From assembly GCF_003583405.1 (NCBI RefSeq), contig NZ_QXEC01000015.1, forward strand, positions 1-64,000: DNA of 64,000 nucleotides, written 5' to 3'. The notes below the pieces were generated by a model. The model was not told where the DNA came from. It did no database searches and saw only the letters and a program-made list of their open reading frames with translations. This DNA is from Micromonospora radicis. Its GTDB lineage: Bacteria; Actinomycetota; Actinomycetes; Mycobacteriales; Micromonosporaceae. A program made the position numbers and the translations under genes. This document shows positions 7,192 to 16,614 of the stretch, piece after piece; position 1 is the first letter of the stretch; every line of letters begins with the position of its first letter.

Positions 7192-10023
7192 TCAGGCGTG
7201 CTCGGTGTGCCGGTCCGCGGCAGCGGTCGACTGGCGGGGAGCCGCCCGGCCGGCCCGAGCCGCGAACCGGGCCGAATCGCCGGCCAGGTCGGGATGCTCC
7301 ACCCCGAGCGCCAGGGCGACCGCCTCGTCGAGACCCAACTCGGCACCCTCGGCGTACGCCTCGTCGAAGGCGGCGTCGCCAAGCGTCCGCCGCAACGCCG
7401 CCTGCTGCTGCGACCAGTACGCGTCGTAGATGCCGGGGGTGGACCGAAGGCCCGCCCGGGTGGCCTGGGCCGCGCCGAACAGCCGGGCCGCCGTCACCGG
7501 CTCGTGCCCGCCGGCACACCGCACCGCGATCGCGTTGAGCGTGTCGCAGGCCCGGCCGTGGAAGCCGTGGTTCATCCGGGAACGCAACGCGGCCAGCAGG
7601 TGCTCGTGCGCCGCCACCAGGTCGCCCCGGGCCAACGCGACCATGCCGAGCAGCATGTCCACCGAGCGGCGTCCCCGGTCGACCGGCCGGGCCGCCTCGA
7701 CCGGCCGGGCCGCGCCGAGCAACTCCGCCGCCTCGTCCAGCGCCCCTCGCCGCCACAGCAACTCGGCCAGCCGGAACACCGCGAACTGCGCCTCGGCTTC
7801 GACACCCTGGTCGCGGGCCCAGTCTATGACCTCCCGGCAGACCCGCTCGGCCTCGGCGAACTGTCCCATGTCGACCAGCGGGGCGGCCCGACCGGCGAGC
7901 ACCCGGGCCAGCAGGCCGGCGTCACCGGCCTGCCGGGCCGCCGCCTCCGCCCGCTGCGAGTAGCGCAACTCCTCACCGAACTCACCGTCCGCGCCGGCGT
8001 GCAGCGAGTGCAGGTGGTACGCCGCCGCCAACTCGCCCTCCGGGATGACCTCACCGGTCTCGGCGATCCGGCTGTAGAGCCGGAACAGCCACAGTCGGCC
8101 CTCCCGGGCCAGCCCGCGTTCCCGCCACCACTGCTCCAGGCCGCCGGCCAGGCGCAGGCCGGTACGCGCGCTGCCCCCCGTCGCGCACCAGCGCAGGGCG
8201 GCGCGCAGCTCACCGGCGAGCGGATCCAGCGCGTACAGCGAGAGGGTCACCGGTTGCCCGTCCGGCCCCAGGTGCGCGCGTTCCAGCGCGTGCGCGGACC
8301 AGGCCACGTGCCGGTTCCGGGCGGCCTGCTCCTCACCGGCCTCGGCGAGCCGACGGGCCGCGTAGGCGCGGATCGGATCGAGCATCCGGTAGGTGTAGCC
8401 CGAGGGGTACGGTTCCGCGAGGACCAGGGACTTGTCCACCAGTACGGAGAGTGGGTCGAGCGGGTCGTCGCCGAGTAGCCACTCCACCGTCCGCAGATCG
8501 ACCGGGCCGGCGAAGACCGCCAGCCAACGCAGCAGCCGCGCGGCCCGGGGACCGAGGGTCCGGTACGACCAGGTGACCGTGGCCTGCATGGTCAGATGCC
8601 GTTCGAGCGCCGAGCGGGACGCCTCCCGGGTCGTCGGATCCGCCGGCACCGGACCGGCCGCCGCGGCGGCGAACAGTCCGCTGCGGCGCTGGTCGTCGAC
8701 GGCCACCCGGTCGACCGGTGCCGGCGCCCGGTCCTCCCGGCCCGCGTCCAGGGTGCCGAGCACGTCGTCGAGGCGCTCGGCGAGCTGACCGACCGAGAGC
8801 ACCCGTAGCCGCGCGGCGGCCAGCTCGATGGCCAACGGCAGCCCGTCCAACCGCCGCACCACCCGTCGCAGGTCGGCCGACTCGGCCGAGTCGGGCTGCC
8901 GGCCGCCGCGTGCCGCCGCGGTACGGTCCAACAGCAGCGCGACCGCGTCGCTCTCCGTACCGTCCGGTGGCGGGTCGACCGACAACGGCGGGATCCGCCA
9001 CACCACCTCGCCGGGCAGCACCAGCGGCTCCCGGGTGGTGGCCAGCACCCGCACCCCGACCCCACCGGCGAGCAGCCGGGACACCGCCTCCGCGCAGGCC
9101 ACCGGCTGGGCGTCGCAGGTGTCGAGCACGATCAACATGCGGCGGCCGGCGGCGTACTCCACAAGCGTGTCGACCATCGGGCGGCCCGGTTCGGGGCGCA
9201 GCCCGAGCACCGCGGCGATGGCGAAGGCCACCAGGCCCGGGTCGGTGACCGCGGCGATGTCGACGAACCACACCCCGTCCGGGTACTCCTCCACCAGATC
9301 GCCGGCGAGTTCGACGGCCAGCCGCGTCTTGCCACCGCCGCCCGCGCCGAGCACGGTGACCAGCCGGTGCCGGGCCACGAGTTCCCGCAGCTCGGCCCGC
9401 TCGGCCTCGCGTCCGACGAACGAGGTGACCTGGACCGGCAGGTTGTGCGCCACCGCGTCGGCGGTACGTGGGCGTGGGAACTGCCGTTCCAGGCCGGGGG
9501 CGACGAGCTGGAAGAGACGTTCCCGGTCGTCGAAGCCGCGTAGCCGGTGCAGCCCGAGATCGAGCAGGGACGCGCCGGTCGGGAGCGGATCGGCGTGCCG
9601 CGCGGTCGCCGCCGAGCAGAGGATCTGCCCGCCGTGCGCCGCGGCGGCCACCCGGGCGGCCCGGTGCACCTCGGAGCTGGCGTACTCACCGTCGCGCGGC
9701 TCCGCCCAGCCGGTGTGCAGGCCCATCCGCACCCGCGGCGCCGCCTCGGGGGTGGGCCACTCGTGCTCACGGAGTGCCCGCTGGGCGGTCAGGCAGGCGG
9801 TCAGCGCCGCGCCGGCGTCACCGAAGGCCAGGAAGAACGAGTCGCCCTCGGTGAGCAGCTCCGCGCCCTCGGTGGCCGCGATCGTGCGCCGCAGCAACCG
9901 CCGGTGCTCGGCCAGCACCGGCCGGTAGCCGGGACCGAGCAGCTGCGCCAGGCGGGTGGAGCCCTCGATGTCGGTGAACACGAAGGTCACCCAGCCGGCC
10001 GGGAGATGCGTCCGTGACGACAT
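7192..10023 (-). CDS. class III cyclase domain / NB-ARC ATPase / TPR regulator
   Basis: This 943-residue multidomain protein has residues 10-165 as a class III adenylate/guanylate cyclase domain with metal-binding Asp18 (FTDIEGST) and Asp61 (TEGDSFFL). The usual Asn of the VNRAAR motif is His120 (VHRAARV), so activity is doubtful. Residues about 190-520 form an NB-ARC/AAA-type STAND ATPase with Walker A GAGGGGKTRL and Walker B RMLIVLDTCD. The remainder is helical TPR-like. Related mycobacterial proteins end in a LuxR-type HTH; none is seen here, so it probably signals through protein contacts. The start is ATG after GGGGGAGG. It is convergent with the secreted phospholipase. Confidence 0.85.
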   Translation of the reverse strand: MSSRTHLPAGWVTFVFTDIEGSTRLAQLLGPGYRPVLAEHRRLLRRTIAATEGAELLTEGDSFFLAFGDAGAALTACLTAQRALREHEWPTPEAAPRVRMGLHTGWAEPRDGEYASSEVHRAARVAAAAHGGQILCSAATARHADPLPTGASLLDLGLHRLRGFDDRERLFQLVAPGLERQFPRPRTADAVAHNLPVQVTSFVGREAERAELRELVARHRLVTVLGAGGGGKTRLAVELAGDLVEEYPDGVWFVDIAAVTDPGLVAFAIAAVLGLRPEPGRPMVDTLVEYAAGRRMLIVLDTCDAQPVACAEAVSRLLAGGVGVRVLATTREPLVLPGEVVWRIPPLSVDPPPDGTESDAVALLLDRTAAARGGRQPDSAESADLRRVVRRLDGLPLAIELAAARLRVLSVGQLAERLDDVLGTLDAGREDRAPAPVDRVAVDDQRRSGLFAAAAAGPVPADPTTREASRSALERHLTMQATVTWSYRTLGPRAARLLRWLAVFAGPVDLRTVEWLLGDDPLDPLSVLVDKSLVLAEPYPSGYTYRMLDPIRAYAARRLAEAGEEQAARNRHVAWSAHALERAHLGPDGQPVTLSLYALDPLAGELRAALRWCATGGSARTGLRLAGGLEQWWRERGLAREGRLWLFRLYSRIAETGEVIPEGELAAAYHLHSLHAGADGEFGEELRYSQRAEAAARQAGDAGLLARVLAGRAAPLVDMGQFAEAERVCREVIDWARDQGVEAEAQFAVFRLAELLWRRGALDEAAELLGAARPVEAARPVDRGRRSVDMLLGMVALARGDLVAAHEHLLAALRSRMNHGFHGRACDTLNAIAVRCAGGHEPVTAARLFGAAQATRAGLRSTPGIYDAYWSQQQAALRRTLGDAAFDEAYAEGAELGLDEAVALALGVEHPDLAGDSARFAARAGRAAPRQSTAAADRHTEHA

Positions 10024-10073
10024 GCGTGGAACCTCCCCCTGGCCTCCACTTCATACTTGCCGAAGGCAGATCA

Positions 10074-10086
10074 TCACGCATCGTGA
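10074..10086. promoter_or_regulatory. short palindrome upstream of cyclase/NB-ARC gene
   Basis: TCACG-CAT-CGTGA is a perfect 5-bp inverted repeat 50 bases before the start of the large regulator gene, within the shared region with the FmdB-like gene terminus. It is a possible operator; support is limited to its symmetry and position. Confidence 0.25.
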
Positions 10087-10195
10087 GAACGGTCGGCCGA
10101 GGCTCCGCCCCAAGGTGCCATCAAACCCGGCATCCGGGCAAGGTCGCCAGCATTCGTCCCACCACCCGCGACAGTGCCGCGCACCAGCAGGGCGC

Positions 10196-10417
10196 CTAAC
10201 AGCCGCAGCCACCGCCGCAGCAGCCCCCACCGCCCGACGGCGCGGGCCGGTCACCGGACGTACCACCACCGCGGCCGGTGACCGCGACGGTGGACAGCAG
10301 TTTGACCGTGTCGTCGTGCCCCTGGGGGCAGGCCGCCGGCGCACCGGCGCGGGCCATCGGGCGGTTGACCTCGAAGGTGTCACCGCAGGCGCGGCAACGA
10401 AACTCGTACCGGGGCAT
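10196..10417 (-). CDS. FmdB-family zinc-ribbon protein
   Basis: This 73-residue protein starts MPRYEFRCRACGDTFEV, the signature of FmdB/CxxC zinc ribbons, with a second metal pair built from CPQGH. The C-terminus is an unusual GGGGCC/GGGC tail carrying four cysteines in ten residues. Members are small metal-binding proteins of unclear role, sometimes regulators. The ATG lies six bases after TACCCT with no ribosome site, so the mRNA is probably leaderless. It is divergent from the transglycosylase gene, 57 bases away. Confidence 0.85.
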   Translation of the reverse strand: MPRYEFRCRACGDTFEVNRPMARAGAPAACPQGHDDTVKLLSTVAVTGRGGGTSGDRPAPSGGGGCCGGGCGC

Positions 10418-10473
10418 GTCATCAGGGTACGACCGGACCTGACGCTCGCCGGAAGATGGGTGATACTCGACGG

Positions 10474-11829
10474 GTGGCAGACGGCGAAGAGCGCATCCCC
10501 CTTCGACCCCTCCGGCCGGCCACACCCCGCGCCGGCTCCGACACCACCCTGGACGGGCCGGCCCCCGAACTGCCCCGTCCCCGGCGGCCCTGGCTGGGCC
10601 CAGCCAGGCCCGCCACCGAGCCACCCACACCGACACCGGCCGCCGAACCAGCGACCGACAAGACCGACGACCCGGCGGTCGCCCCCAAGACCGACGACCC
10701 GGCGGTCGCCCCCAAGACCGACGACCCGGCGGTCGCCGGGGCCGATGCCTCGGCGGCCGACAAAGTGGACGATCCGCCTGCCGGCAAGGCCGACGACACG
10801 GCAACCGGCAGGGGCGACGAAACCGGAGCCGGTAAGGACAGCCCGGACGGTACACCGGTCGGCTCCACACCGGAGCCGGCGTCGTCGGGCCCTCGGCGCC
10901 GACGGAGGCGCTTCGCGCACGCCATCCCGCTGCCCGGTCCACGCGCCGCGGCCCGGGCGACCCGCGCCTGGTCGCGCCGACCCAGCGGACGGCTCACCGT
11001 GCCCGGGGTGTTCCTGCTCGCCCTGGTGGCCGCCACCGCCACCGCCGGTGCGCTGGTGGTACCGGCGACCATCGGCGCGTCGCGGCCGGTCGCCGCCGGT
11101 GCGCCCGACGGCGACGGTCTCCCGCCCGCCACCGGTGCGCCGCCGCCCGGCGCCGCACCGCCGCCGGACACGACGCTGCCGCCCGGCGCGACGCCGCCGA
11201 CCGGGCCCGGCGTGATCACCCCGACCGCGCCCGGTGGTGTCGCACCGGTCGCCGGACGGCCGTCGGACGCGCTCGCCGGCTGGGCCCGCGAGGTCGGCGC
11301 CAAGGTCGGCATCGACCCGATCGCGATGCAGGCGTACGGCTACGCCGAACTCGTGCTCGCCGAGACCAACCGGGGCTGCGGCCTGAGCTGGACCACGCTG
11401 GCCGCGATCGGTTTCGTCGAGTCCCGACACGGGCAGGCCAACAACGCCCGGCTGGGTCCGGACGGGCGGGCCACCCCGGAGATCATCGGGCTGCCGCTGG
11501 ACGGCCAGGGCGGCCGGATGCGGATCGCCGACACCGACCGGGGTGAACTGGACGGGGACACCGTCCTCGACCGTGCGGTCGGCCCGATGCAGTTCATCCC
11601 GACCACCTGGCAGGAGGTGGGTGCCGACGCGGACAACGACGGTCGCAAGGATCCGCACAACATCCACGACGCCGCCCTCGCCGCCGGCATCTACCTGTGC
11701 AAGGGCAACCGCAACCTGACGATCCCGGGTGACTGGTGGAACGCCATCCTGTCGTACAACAACGTCCGCCCGTACGCCCAGGACGTCTTCAACACGGCCA
11801 ACCGGTACGGACAGGCCAGCCGTACGTGA
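10474..11829 (+). CDS. membrane-anchored lytic transglycosylase (SLT/MltB-like)
   Basis: This protein has about 451 residues. The N-terminal third is a disordered Pro/Asp/Thr region with three 9-residue repeats (PKTDDPAVA), then one transmembrane segment at about residues 180-205 (VPGVFLLALVAATATAGALVV), a Pro-rich linker and a C-terminal lytic transglycosylase domain. The catalytic Glu lies in IGFVESRHG, and AVGPMQFIPTTWQ is the family's active-site wall. It cleaves peptidoglycan glycan strands outside the membrane. I chose the GTG at 10474 because GATACT lies six bases before it (leaderless); an in-frame ATG 18 bases upstream is the alternative. Confidence 0.87.
   Translation: MADGEERIPLRPLRPATPRAGSDTTLDGPAPELPRPRRPWLGPARPATEPPTPTPAAEPATDKTDDPAVAPKTDDPAVAPKTDDPAVAGADASAADKVDDPPAGKADDTATGRGDETGAGKDSPDGTPVGSTPEPASSGPRRRRRRFAHAIPLPGPRAAARATRAWSRRPSGRLTVPGVFLLALVAATATAGALVVPATIGASRPVAAGAPDGDGLPPATGAPPPGAAPPPDTTLPPGATPPTGPGVITPTAPGGVAPVAGRPSDALAGWAREVGAKVGIDPIAMQAYGYAELVLAETNRGCGLSWTTLAAIGFVESRHGQANNARLGPDGRATPEIIGLPLDGQGGRMRIADTDRGELDGDTVLDRAVGPMQFIPTTWQEVGADADNDGRKDPHNIHDAALAAGIYLCKGNRNLTIPGDWWNAILSYNNVRPYAQDVFNTANRYGQASRT
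10660..10737 (+). repeat. tandem 27-bp repeat inside transglycosylase gene
   Basis: There are nearly three exact copies of a 27-bp unit (10660-10686, 10687-10713, then 24 bases of a third) encoding KTDDPAVAP in the cytoplasmic linker. Copies are identical at the DNA level, which indicates recent expansion and likely length variation between strains. Confidence 0.85.
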
Positions 11830-11901
11830 TGTGATCGTCCGCGTACATTGGAGAACTGGACACTTCCCCCAGGCTGCCGTTAAAGGCAAGCTAGACGGGT
11901 G

Positions 11902-12918
11902 ATGGTGCGCGAGTGGGACCCCCGGACCGCGTCGTCCGCCGAGATCGCGTCGCTGCTGGAGACGTTGAACGCGGTTCTGGCGGCCGATCTTCCGCAGGAT
12001 CCGCCATGGCAGGAGGACTGCCTACGGGAGTACCTCGCCGAGGTGATGCCGGGCGAACGCCGGATCGCCTGGGTGGCCCAGGCCGAGCCGGCCGCCGACG
12101 GCACCCCCGGGGCGATCCTGGGCCAGGTGCACGTACTGCTGCTCGGCAGCATCGGCGTGCTGGAGGTGCTCGTACACCCGTCCGTCCGCCGTGGCGGGCT
12201 CGGCCGCGACCTCGTCCTGCGTGCCGCCCGACGGGTCTACCAGGAGGGCTTCGAGTCGATCGGGGTGGAGGTGGTCGGCGACACCCCGTCCGTCGCCTTC
12301 TACGAGTCCCTGGGCTTCACCCGGGAGTACGTCGAGACCCGCAGCGTGCTCGACCTGTCGGGCGTCGACTGGGCCGAACTGGCCGAGATGTCCACCGGTG
12401 TCGGGTCGGGCTACCACGTGCAGTTCCACCCGGGTGGGCCGCCGGACGATCTGATCGAGGCGTACGCGCGGGCCAAGGCCGAGATCCGGGACGTCGAGGA
12501 CGGCGAGCTGCGACCGAGCTCGTACGACCCGCAGCGGCTCCGGGACAGCCTGGACTGCCTGCACCGGCGGGGCATGAAGCCCTACATCGTGCTCGCCCTG
12601 CACGAGCAGACCGGCGAGGTGGCCGGCCTGACCGAGGTGGTGGTGCCGGCGCAGCACCCGACCCGGGCCGACCAGTACGACACCATCGTGGTGCAGGATC
12701 ACCGCGGCTACGGCATCGACCGGGCGATCAAGGCCCGGATGCTGTTGGAGCTGCGCTCGGCCGAGCCGCAACTGACCGAGGTGCAGACCTGGAACGCGCA
12801 GGCCAACGAGGCGATGCTCAAGGTCAACGCAGAGCTGGGCTACCTACCCGACCGGGAGTGGTGCGAGTACAGCGTGGACGTGGCGGAGTTGGTCCATCGC
12901 CTGGACAGCTCCCGCTGA
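11902..12918 (+). CDS. double-GNAT acetyltransferase
   Basis: This protein of about 338 residues has two GNAT domains in tandem. The first shows the acetyl-CoA loop VRRGGLGRDLVLRAA (residues about 95-110). The second has VQDHRGYGIDRAIKARML and NAQANEAMLKVNAELGY, both hallmark GNAT segments. The architecture resembles MshD mycothiol synthase, but the acceptor is unknown and close MshD motifs were not verified. GTG 11899, ATG 11902 and GTG 11905 are stacked; the ATG was chosen. It is convergent with hemB. Confidence 0.8.
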   Translation: MVREWDPRTASSAEIASLLETLNAVLAADLPQDPPWQEDCLREYLAEVMPGERRIAWVAQAEPAADGTPGAILGQVHVLLLGSIGVLEVLVHPSVRRGGLGRDLVLRAARRVYQEGFESIGVEVVGDTPSVAFYESLGFTREYVETRSVLDLSGVDWAELAEMSTGVGSGYHVQFHPGGPPDDLIEAYARAKAEIRDVEDGELRPSSYDPQRLRDSLDCLHRRGMKPYIVLALHEQTGEVAGLTEVVVPAQHPTRADQYDTIVVQDHRGYGIDRAIKARMLLELRSAEPQLTEVQTWNAQANEAMLKVNAELGYLPDREWCEYSVDVAELVHRLDSSR

Positions 12919-13030
12919 CGCACCGGCGGTCAGTAACGCCAGGTCCGCGGATCCGGTGGCGGGTCGAGAATCAGGTTCAGGTGGGCCGGGTAGCGGCACT
13001 CCGCGCGCGACGTGCGGTGTGTGACGTGGG

Positions 13031-14014
13031 TCAGTAGCGCTGCCGGAGGAGGTGGGCGGCCTCCACGGCCCAGTAGGTGAGGATGATCTGGGCACCCGCC
13101 CGGCGGATCGAGGTGAGCGTCTCCAGCATCACCCGCTCCCGGTCGATCCAGCCGTTCGCGGCGGCCGCCTCGACCATCGCGTACTCGCCGGAGACCTGGT
13201 ATGCGGCGACCGGTACGTTCACCGCGGCCCGGACCGCCGCGACCACGTCGAGGTACGGCAGGGCCGGCTTGACCATCACCATGTCCGCGCCCTCGGCCAC
13301 GTCCAGCTCGACCTCGCGCAGTGACTCGCGCAGGTTGGTCGGATCCTGCTGATAGGTGCGCCGGTCGCCCTCCAGGGCGGACTCGACCGCGTCACGGAAC
13401 GGGCCGTAGAACGCCGAGGCGTACTTCGCGGCGTACGCCAGCACCGCCACGTCGGTGTGCCCGGCCGCGTCGAGCGCCCGGCGTACCACGCCGACCTGGC
13501 CGTCCATCATCCCGGACGGACCCACCACCGCCACCCCGGCGTCGGCCTGGGCGACCGCCATCTCGGCGTACGCGGCGAGGGTGGCGTCGTTGTCCACCGC
13601 ACCGTCCGGCGTGACCAGCCCGCAGTGCCCGTGCGAGGTGAACTCGTCCAGGCAGAGGTCGCTCATCACCACGGTGGCGTCGCCGACCTCGGAGACCACG
13701 TCCCGGATCGCCACGTTGAGGATGCCGTCCGGGTCGATGCCGCCGGAGCCGTACTCGTCCCGGGTGGCCGGAACCCCGAACAGCATGATGCCGCCGACGC
13801 CGGCCTGCACCGCCTCCACCGCGGCCTTGCGCAGCGAGTCACGCGAGTGCTGGAGCACCCCGGGCAGCGAGCCGATGGCGCGCGGCTCGGTCAGCCCCTC
13901 CTTGACGAACATCGGCACGACCAGTTCGGCCGGGTCGATGCGGGTCTCGGCGACCAGCCGCCGCACGGCCGCGGTGCGGCGCAGCCGGCGGGGCCGCATC
14001 TCCGGGTACGGCAC
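13031..14014 (-). CDS. hemB: delta-aminolevulinic acid dehydratase (porphobilinogen synthase)
   Basis: This 327-residue HemB condenses two aminolevulinate molecules to porphobilinogen, the second committed step of heme, siroheme and cobalamin synthesis. Both catalytic lysines are readable: Lys197 in [13 protein letters not shown] and Schiff-base Lys249 in [12 protein letters not shown]. The metal loop [15 protein letters not shown] has the reduced cysteine set seen in Mg-using actinobacterial enzymes rather than the full Zn cluster. The GTG follows GGGAGG. It is the last gene of the rex-hemACD-hemB run, 18 bases after the cobA/hemD stop. Confidence 0.97.
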   Translation of the reverse strand: MPYPEMRPRRLRRTAAVRRLVAETRIDPAELVVPMFVKEGLTEPRAIGSLPGVLQHSRDSLRKAAVEAVQAGVGGIMLFGVPATRDEYGSGGIDPDGILNVAIRDVVSEVGDATVVMSDLCLDEFTSHGHCGLVTPDGAVDNDATLAAYAEMAVAQADAGVAVVGPSGMMDGQVGVVRRALDAAGHTDVAVLAYAAKYASAFYGPFRDAVESALEGDRRTYQQDPTNLRESLREVELDVAEGADMVMVKPALPYLDVVAAVRAAVNVPVAAYQVSGEYAMVEAAAANGWIDRERVMLETLTSIRRAGAQIILTYWAVEAAHLLRQRY

Positions 14015-14032
14015 GGGAGTCCTCCCTAACGA

Positions 14033-15613
14033 CTAGCGGAACCTCAGCGCGGTCGGCCCCTGCACCTTCGAACCACGGCGCTGCTTCGCCGGCATCGCGG
14101 CGAGCTTCTCCCGCAGCTCGACGGCGTAGCCGGCGAGCGCCTCCACCAGGTCGGGTACCGAGGCGTGCGGCGGCTGGACGTCGACCCGCAGGCCGAACTC
14201 CGTCGCGGTCTCCGCCGTCTTGGGCCCGATGACAGCAACAACGGTACGCGCGTGCGGCTTCCCGGCGATACCGACCAGGTTCCGGACGGTGGAGGACGAG
14301 GTGAACAGCACCGCGTCGAACCCGCCCGACTTGATCGCGTCGCGGATCTCGGCGGGCGGCGGGGCAGCCCGGACGGTCCGGTAGGCGGTCACGTCGTCGA
14401 CCTCCCAACCGCGCTCGGTGAGCCCGGCGGCGAGCGTCTCGGTGGCGATGTCGGCCCGCGGCAGCAGCACCCGACCGACCGGGTCGAGCACCTCGTCGTG
14501 CGGCGAGAACTCGGCCAGCAGGCCCTCGGACGACTGCTCACCGGCGGGGATCAGCTCCGGCTGGATGCCGAAGGCGCGGACCGCGTCCGCGGTGGCCTCA
14601 CCGATGCAGGCGATCTTCACGCCGCCGAAGTGCCGGGCGTCCAGGCCGTGCTCGGCGAACTTCTCCCAGACCGCGCGTACCGCGTTCACCGAGGTGAAGA
14701 TCACCCAGGCGTACCGGCCGTCGACCAGGCCCTTGACCGCCCGCTCCATCTGCGCCGGGGTACGCGGCGGCTCCACCGCGATGGTCGGCACCTCGCACGG
14801 AATCGCCCCGTACGCGCGCAGCCGGGCACTCATCGCACCGGCCTGCTCCTTGGTCCGGGGCACCAGCACCTTCCAGCCGTACAGCGGGCGGTTCTCCCAC
14901 CAGCTGAGGTTGTCCCGCTGGCCCACGCCGTTGCCGACGGTCAGCACCACCCGGCCGGTGAAGCCGAGCGCCGCCGCGACGAACGAGTCCACGCTCGACG
15001 TGGTGGTGTACTGCGTCTCACCGGTGCCGTCCCCGGTCACCCCCACGTCGGTGGTGCCGTCGGCCCCGGCGGCGAGCAGCCCGTCCCGGATCGCGGCCAG
15101 ATCACCGGCGTCCACGGCCAGCGCCAGCGAACCGCGCTGCACCGCGGCGGCGAGGGCGTCGAAGTCCAGGGTGCTGACGTCCTCGACGTCGGCGGCGGTA
15201 CGTACGCCGGGCAGCGGCACGCCCGCGTAGGTGGCCACGCCCTCGGCCTGGCCGACCCCGGGCACCACCTCGAAGTGCGCGGCCGTACGCGCCACCGCCT
15301 GCACCTCCTTGACCACCGAGTCGTGCCCGAACGGGTCGCCGGCCACCAGGTGCACCGCGTTCTGCCCGGACCGGGCGGCCGAGATCAGCACCTTCGCCAC
15401 GTCGCCCGGGGCGCCCTCGGCCGGGCTGAACTGGGTGTCTTCCTTGGCCTCGGCCCGGACGGCGTCGAGCAGCGACTCGGGGACTCCCCGGTCGTACACG
15501 ACCTGGTCGGCGTCGACCAGGGCGTCGTGCGCCCGGCGGGTCAGCAGGCCCGGGTCGCCGGGTCCAGCCCCGACGAACGCGATCCGGCCTACGGGCTTAC
15601 GGGTGCGGGTCAT
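14033..15613 (-). CDS. hemD: uroporphyrinogen-III C-methyltransferase / uroporphyrinogen-III synthase fusion
   Basis: This 526-residue fusion has residues about 8-250 as the SUMT (CobA) methyltransferase domain, starting RIAFVGAGPGDPGLLT with LVAGDPFGHDS. Residues about 260-510 are HemD (YGWKVLVPRTKEQAGAMSARL, IFTSVNAVRAVWE, VLFTSSSTVRNLV). It cyclises hydroxymethylbilane to uroporphyrinogen III and can methylate it to precorrin-2 for siroheme or B12. The fusion is typical of actinobacteria. The ATG overlaps the hemC stop, so it is translationally coupled. The basic C-terminal tail (KQRRGSKVQG) is a lineage extension. Confidence 0.96.
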   Translation of the reverse strand: MTRTRKPVGRIAFVGAGPGDPGLLTRRAHDALVDADQVVYDRGVPESLLDAVRAEAKEDTQFSPAEGAPGDVAKVLISAARSGQNAVHLVAGDPFGHDSVVKEVQAVARTAAHFEVVPGVGQAEGVATYAGVPLPGVRTAADVEDVSTLDFDALAAAVQRGSLALAVDAGDLAAIRDGLLAAGADGTTDVGVTGDGTGETQYTTTSSVDSFVAAALGFTGRVVLTVGNGVGQRDNLSWWENRPLYGWKVLVPRTKEQAGAMSARLRAYGAIPCEVPTIAVEPPRTPAQMERAVKGLVDGRYAWVIFTSVNAVRAVWEKFAEHGLDARHFGGVKIACIGEATADAVRAFGIQPELIPAGEQSSEGLLAEFSPHDEVLDPVGRVLLPRADIATETLAAGLTERGWEVDDVTAYRTVRAAPPPAEIRDAIKSGGFDAVLFTSSSTVRNLVGIAGKPHARTVVAVIGPKTAETATEFGLRVDVQPPHASVPDLVEALAGYAVELREKLAAMPAKQRRGSKVQGPTALRFR

Positions 15614-16614
15614 ACTGTGCTCCCAAATTGCTGGGTCCCCGGGCCGTCGTGTCCTTGCGGGCCGAGGATCGAGTCGGCGCCGAGTTCGAGGAGTTCGGCG
15701 GCGAGTGCCTTACCGATCTCCGCCGCGTCGGCGGGCGTACCGGTGCGGGACAGCCGGACCTCGCGGCTACCGTCCGGGCTGATCACCGCCCCGCGCAGGT
15801 AGATCTCCTGGACAACATCGCCCTCGGCGCCGGAGCCGGTTGGCTCGCCTTCGGCGACGACGGCATAGGCGGCGACCGGTGCGGAGCAGCCGGCCTCCAG
15901 GGTGGCGAGCATCGCCCGCTCCGCGATGACCGCGGCGCGCGACGGTGCGTGGTCGAGCGTGGCGAGCAGTTCGACCATCTCGGGGTCGTCGGCCCGGCAC
16001 TCCACCGCCAGCGCGCCCTGGGCGGGCGCCGGCAGCATCAGCATCGGGTCGAGCGTCTCGGTGATCGCGTCCGTCCGGTCGATGCGGGCCAGGCCCGCCC
16101 GGGCCAGGACGACGGCGTCCAGGTCGGCCTCCGGGCCGAGCACCCGGGCCAGCCGGGTGTCGATGTTGCCCCGGATCGGAGTGACCGACAGTTGCAGACC
16201 CAGCGCGTGCAGCTGGGCGATCCGGCGCAGCGCGCCGGTGCCGACCGTCGCCCCGGGAGCGAGTTCGGCCAACGTCTTGCCGTCCCGGGCGACGAGCGCG
16301 TCGCGCGGGTCCTGCCGCGGCGGCACCGCGGCGATGTGCAGTCCGGCCGCGGGCGCGGTCGGCAGGTCCTTGTACGAGTGGACCGCGAAGTCGATCGTCC
16401 CCGCGATCAGTGCGTCGCGCAGCGCGGAGACGAAGACGCCGACCCCGAGCCGGTGTACCGGCGCGCTGGACCGGTCACCGGCGGTGACCACCTCGACCAG
16501 CTCGACCGGGCGCCCGGTGCGGGCGGTCAGGGTCTCGGCGACCTGCCCTGACTGGGCCATCGCCAGTTTGCTGCCGCGGGTGCCGAGGCGCACCGCTCGC
16601 TGCCGCTCGCTCAT
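15610..16614 (-). CDS. hemC: porphobilinogen deaminase (hydroxymethylbilane synthase)
   Basis: This 334-residue HemC polymerises four porphobilinogens to hydroxymethylbilane. The dipyrromethane cofactor Cys243 sits in LEAGCSAPVAAYA, and GTRGSKLAMAQSG and FAVHSYKDLPT are the conserved substrate loops with the catalytic Asp. The ATG overlaps the hemA stop (ATGA), and its own stop overlaps the cobA/hemD start in the same way. The first codons contain ATGAGCGAGCG, an 11-mer that recurs at three other gene junctions in the window. Confidence 0.97.
   Translation of the reverse strand: MSERQRAVRLGTRGSKLAMAQSGQVAETLTARTGRPVELVEVVTAGDRSSAPVHRLGVGVFVSALRDALIAGTIDFAVHSYKDLPTAPAAGLHIAAVPPRQDPRDALVARDGKTLAELAPGATVGTGALRRIAQLHALGLQLSVTPIRGNIDTRLARVLGPEADLDAVVLARAGLARIDRTDAITETLDPMLMLPAPAQGALAVECRADDPEMVELLATLDHAPSRAAVIAERAMLATLEAGCSAPVAAYAVVAEGEPTGSGAEGDVVQEIYLRGAVISPDGSREVRLSRTGTPADAAEIGKALAAELLELGADSILGPQGHDGPGTQQFGSTV

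Noticed and set aside
12930-13030. Minus-strand frame after hemB ending AECRYPAHLNLILDPPPDPR
   Set aside because: The composition looks protein-like, but there is no ATG, GTG or TTG start in the frame and it runs back into hemB. It may be a relic; the evidence is too thin to annotate.
14165-15802. Plus-strand open frame of 545 codons opposite cobA/hemD
   Set aside because: It is a shadow of a clearly coding gene: low-complexity His/Arg/Gln composition, no ribosome site and no recognisable family.
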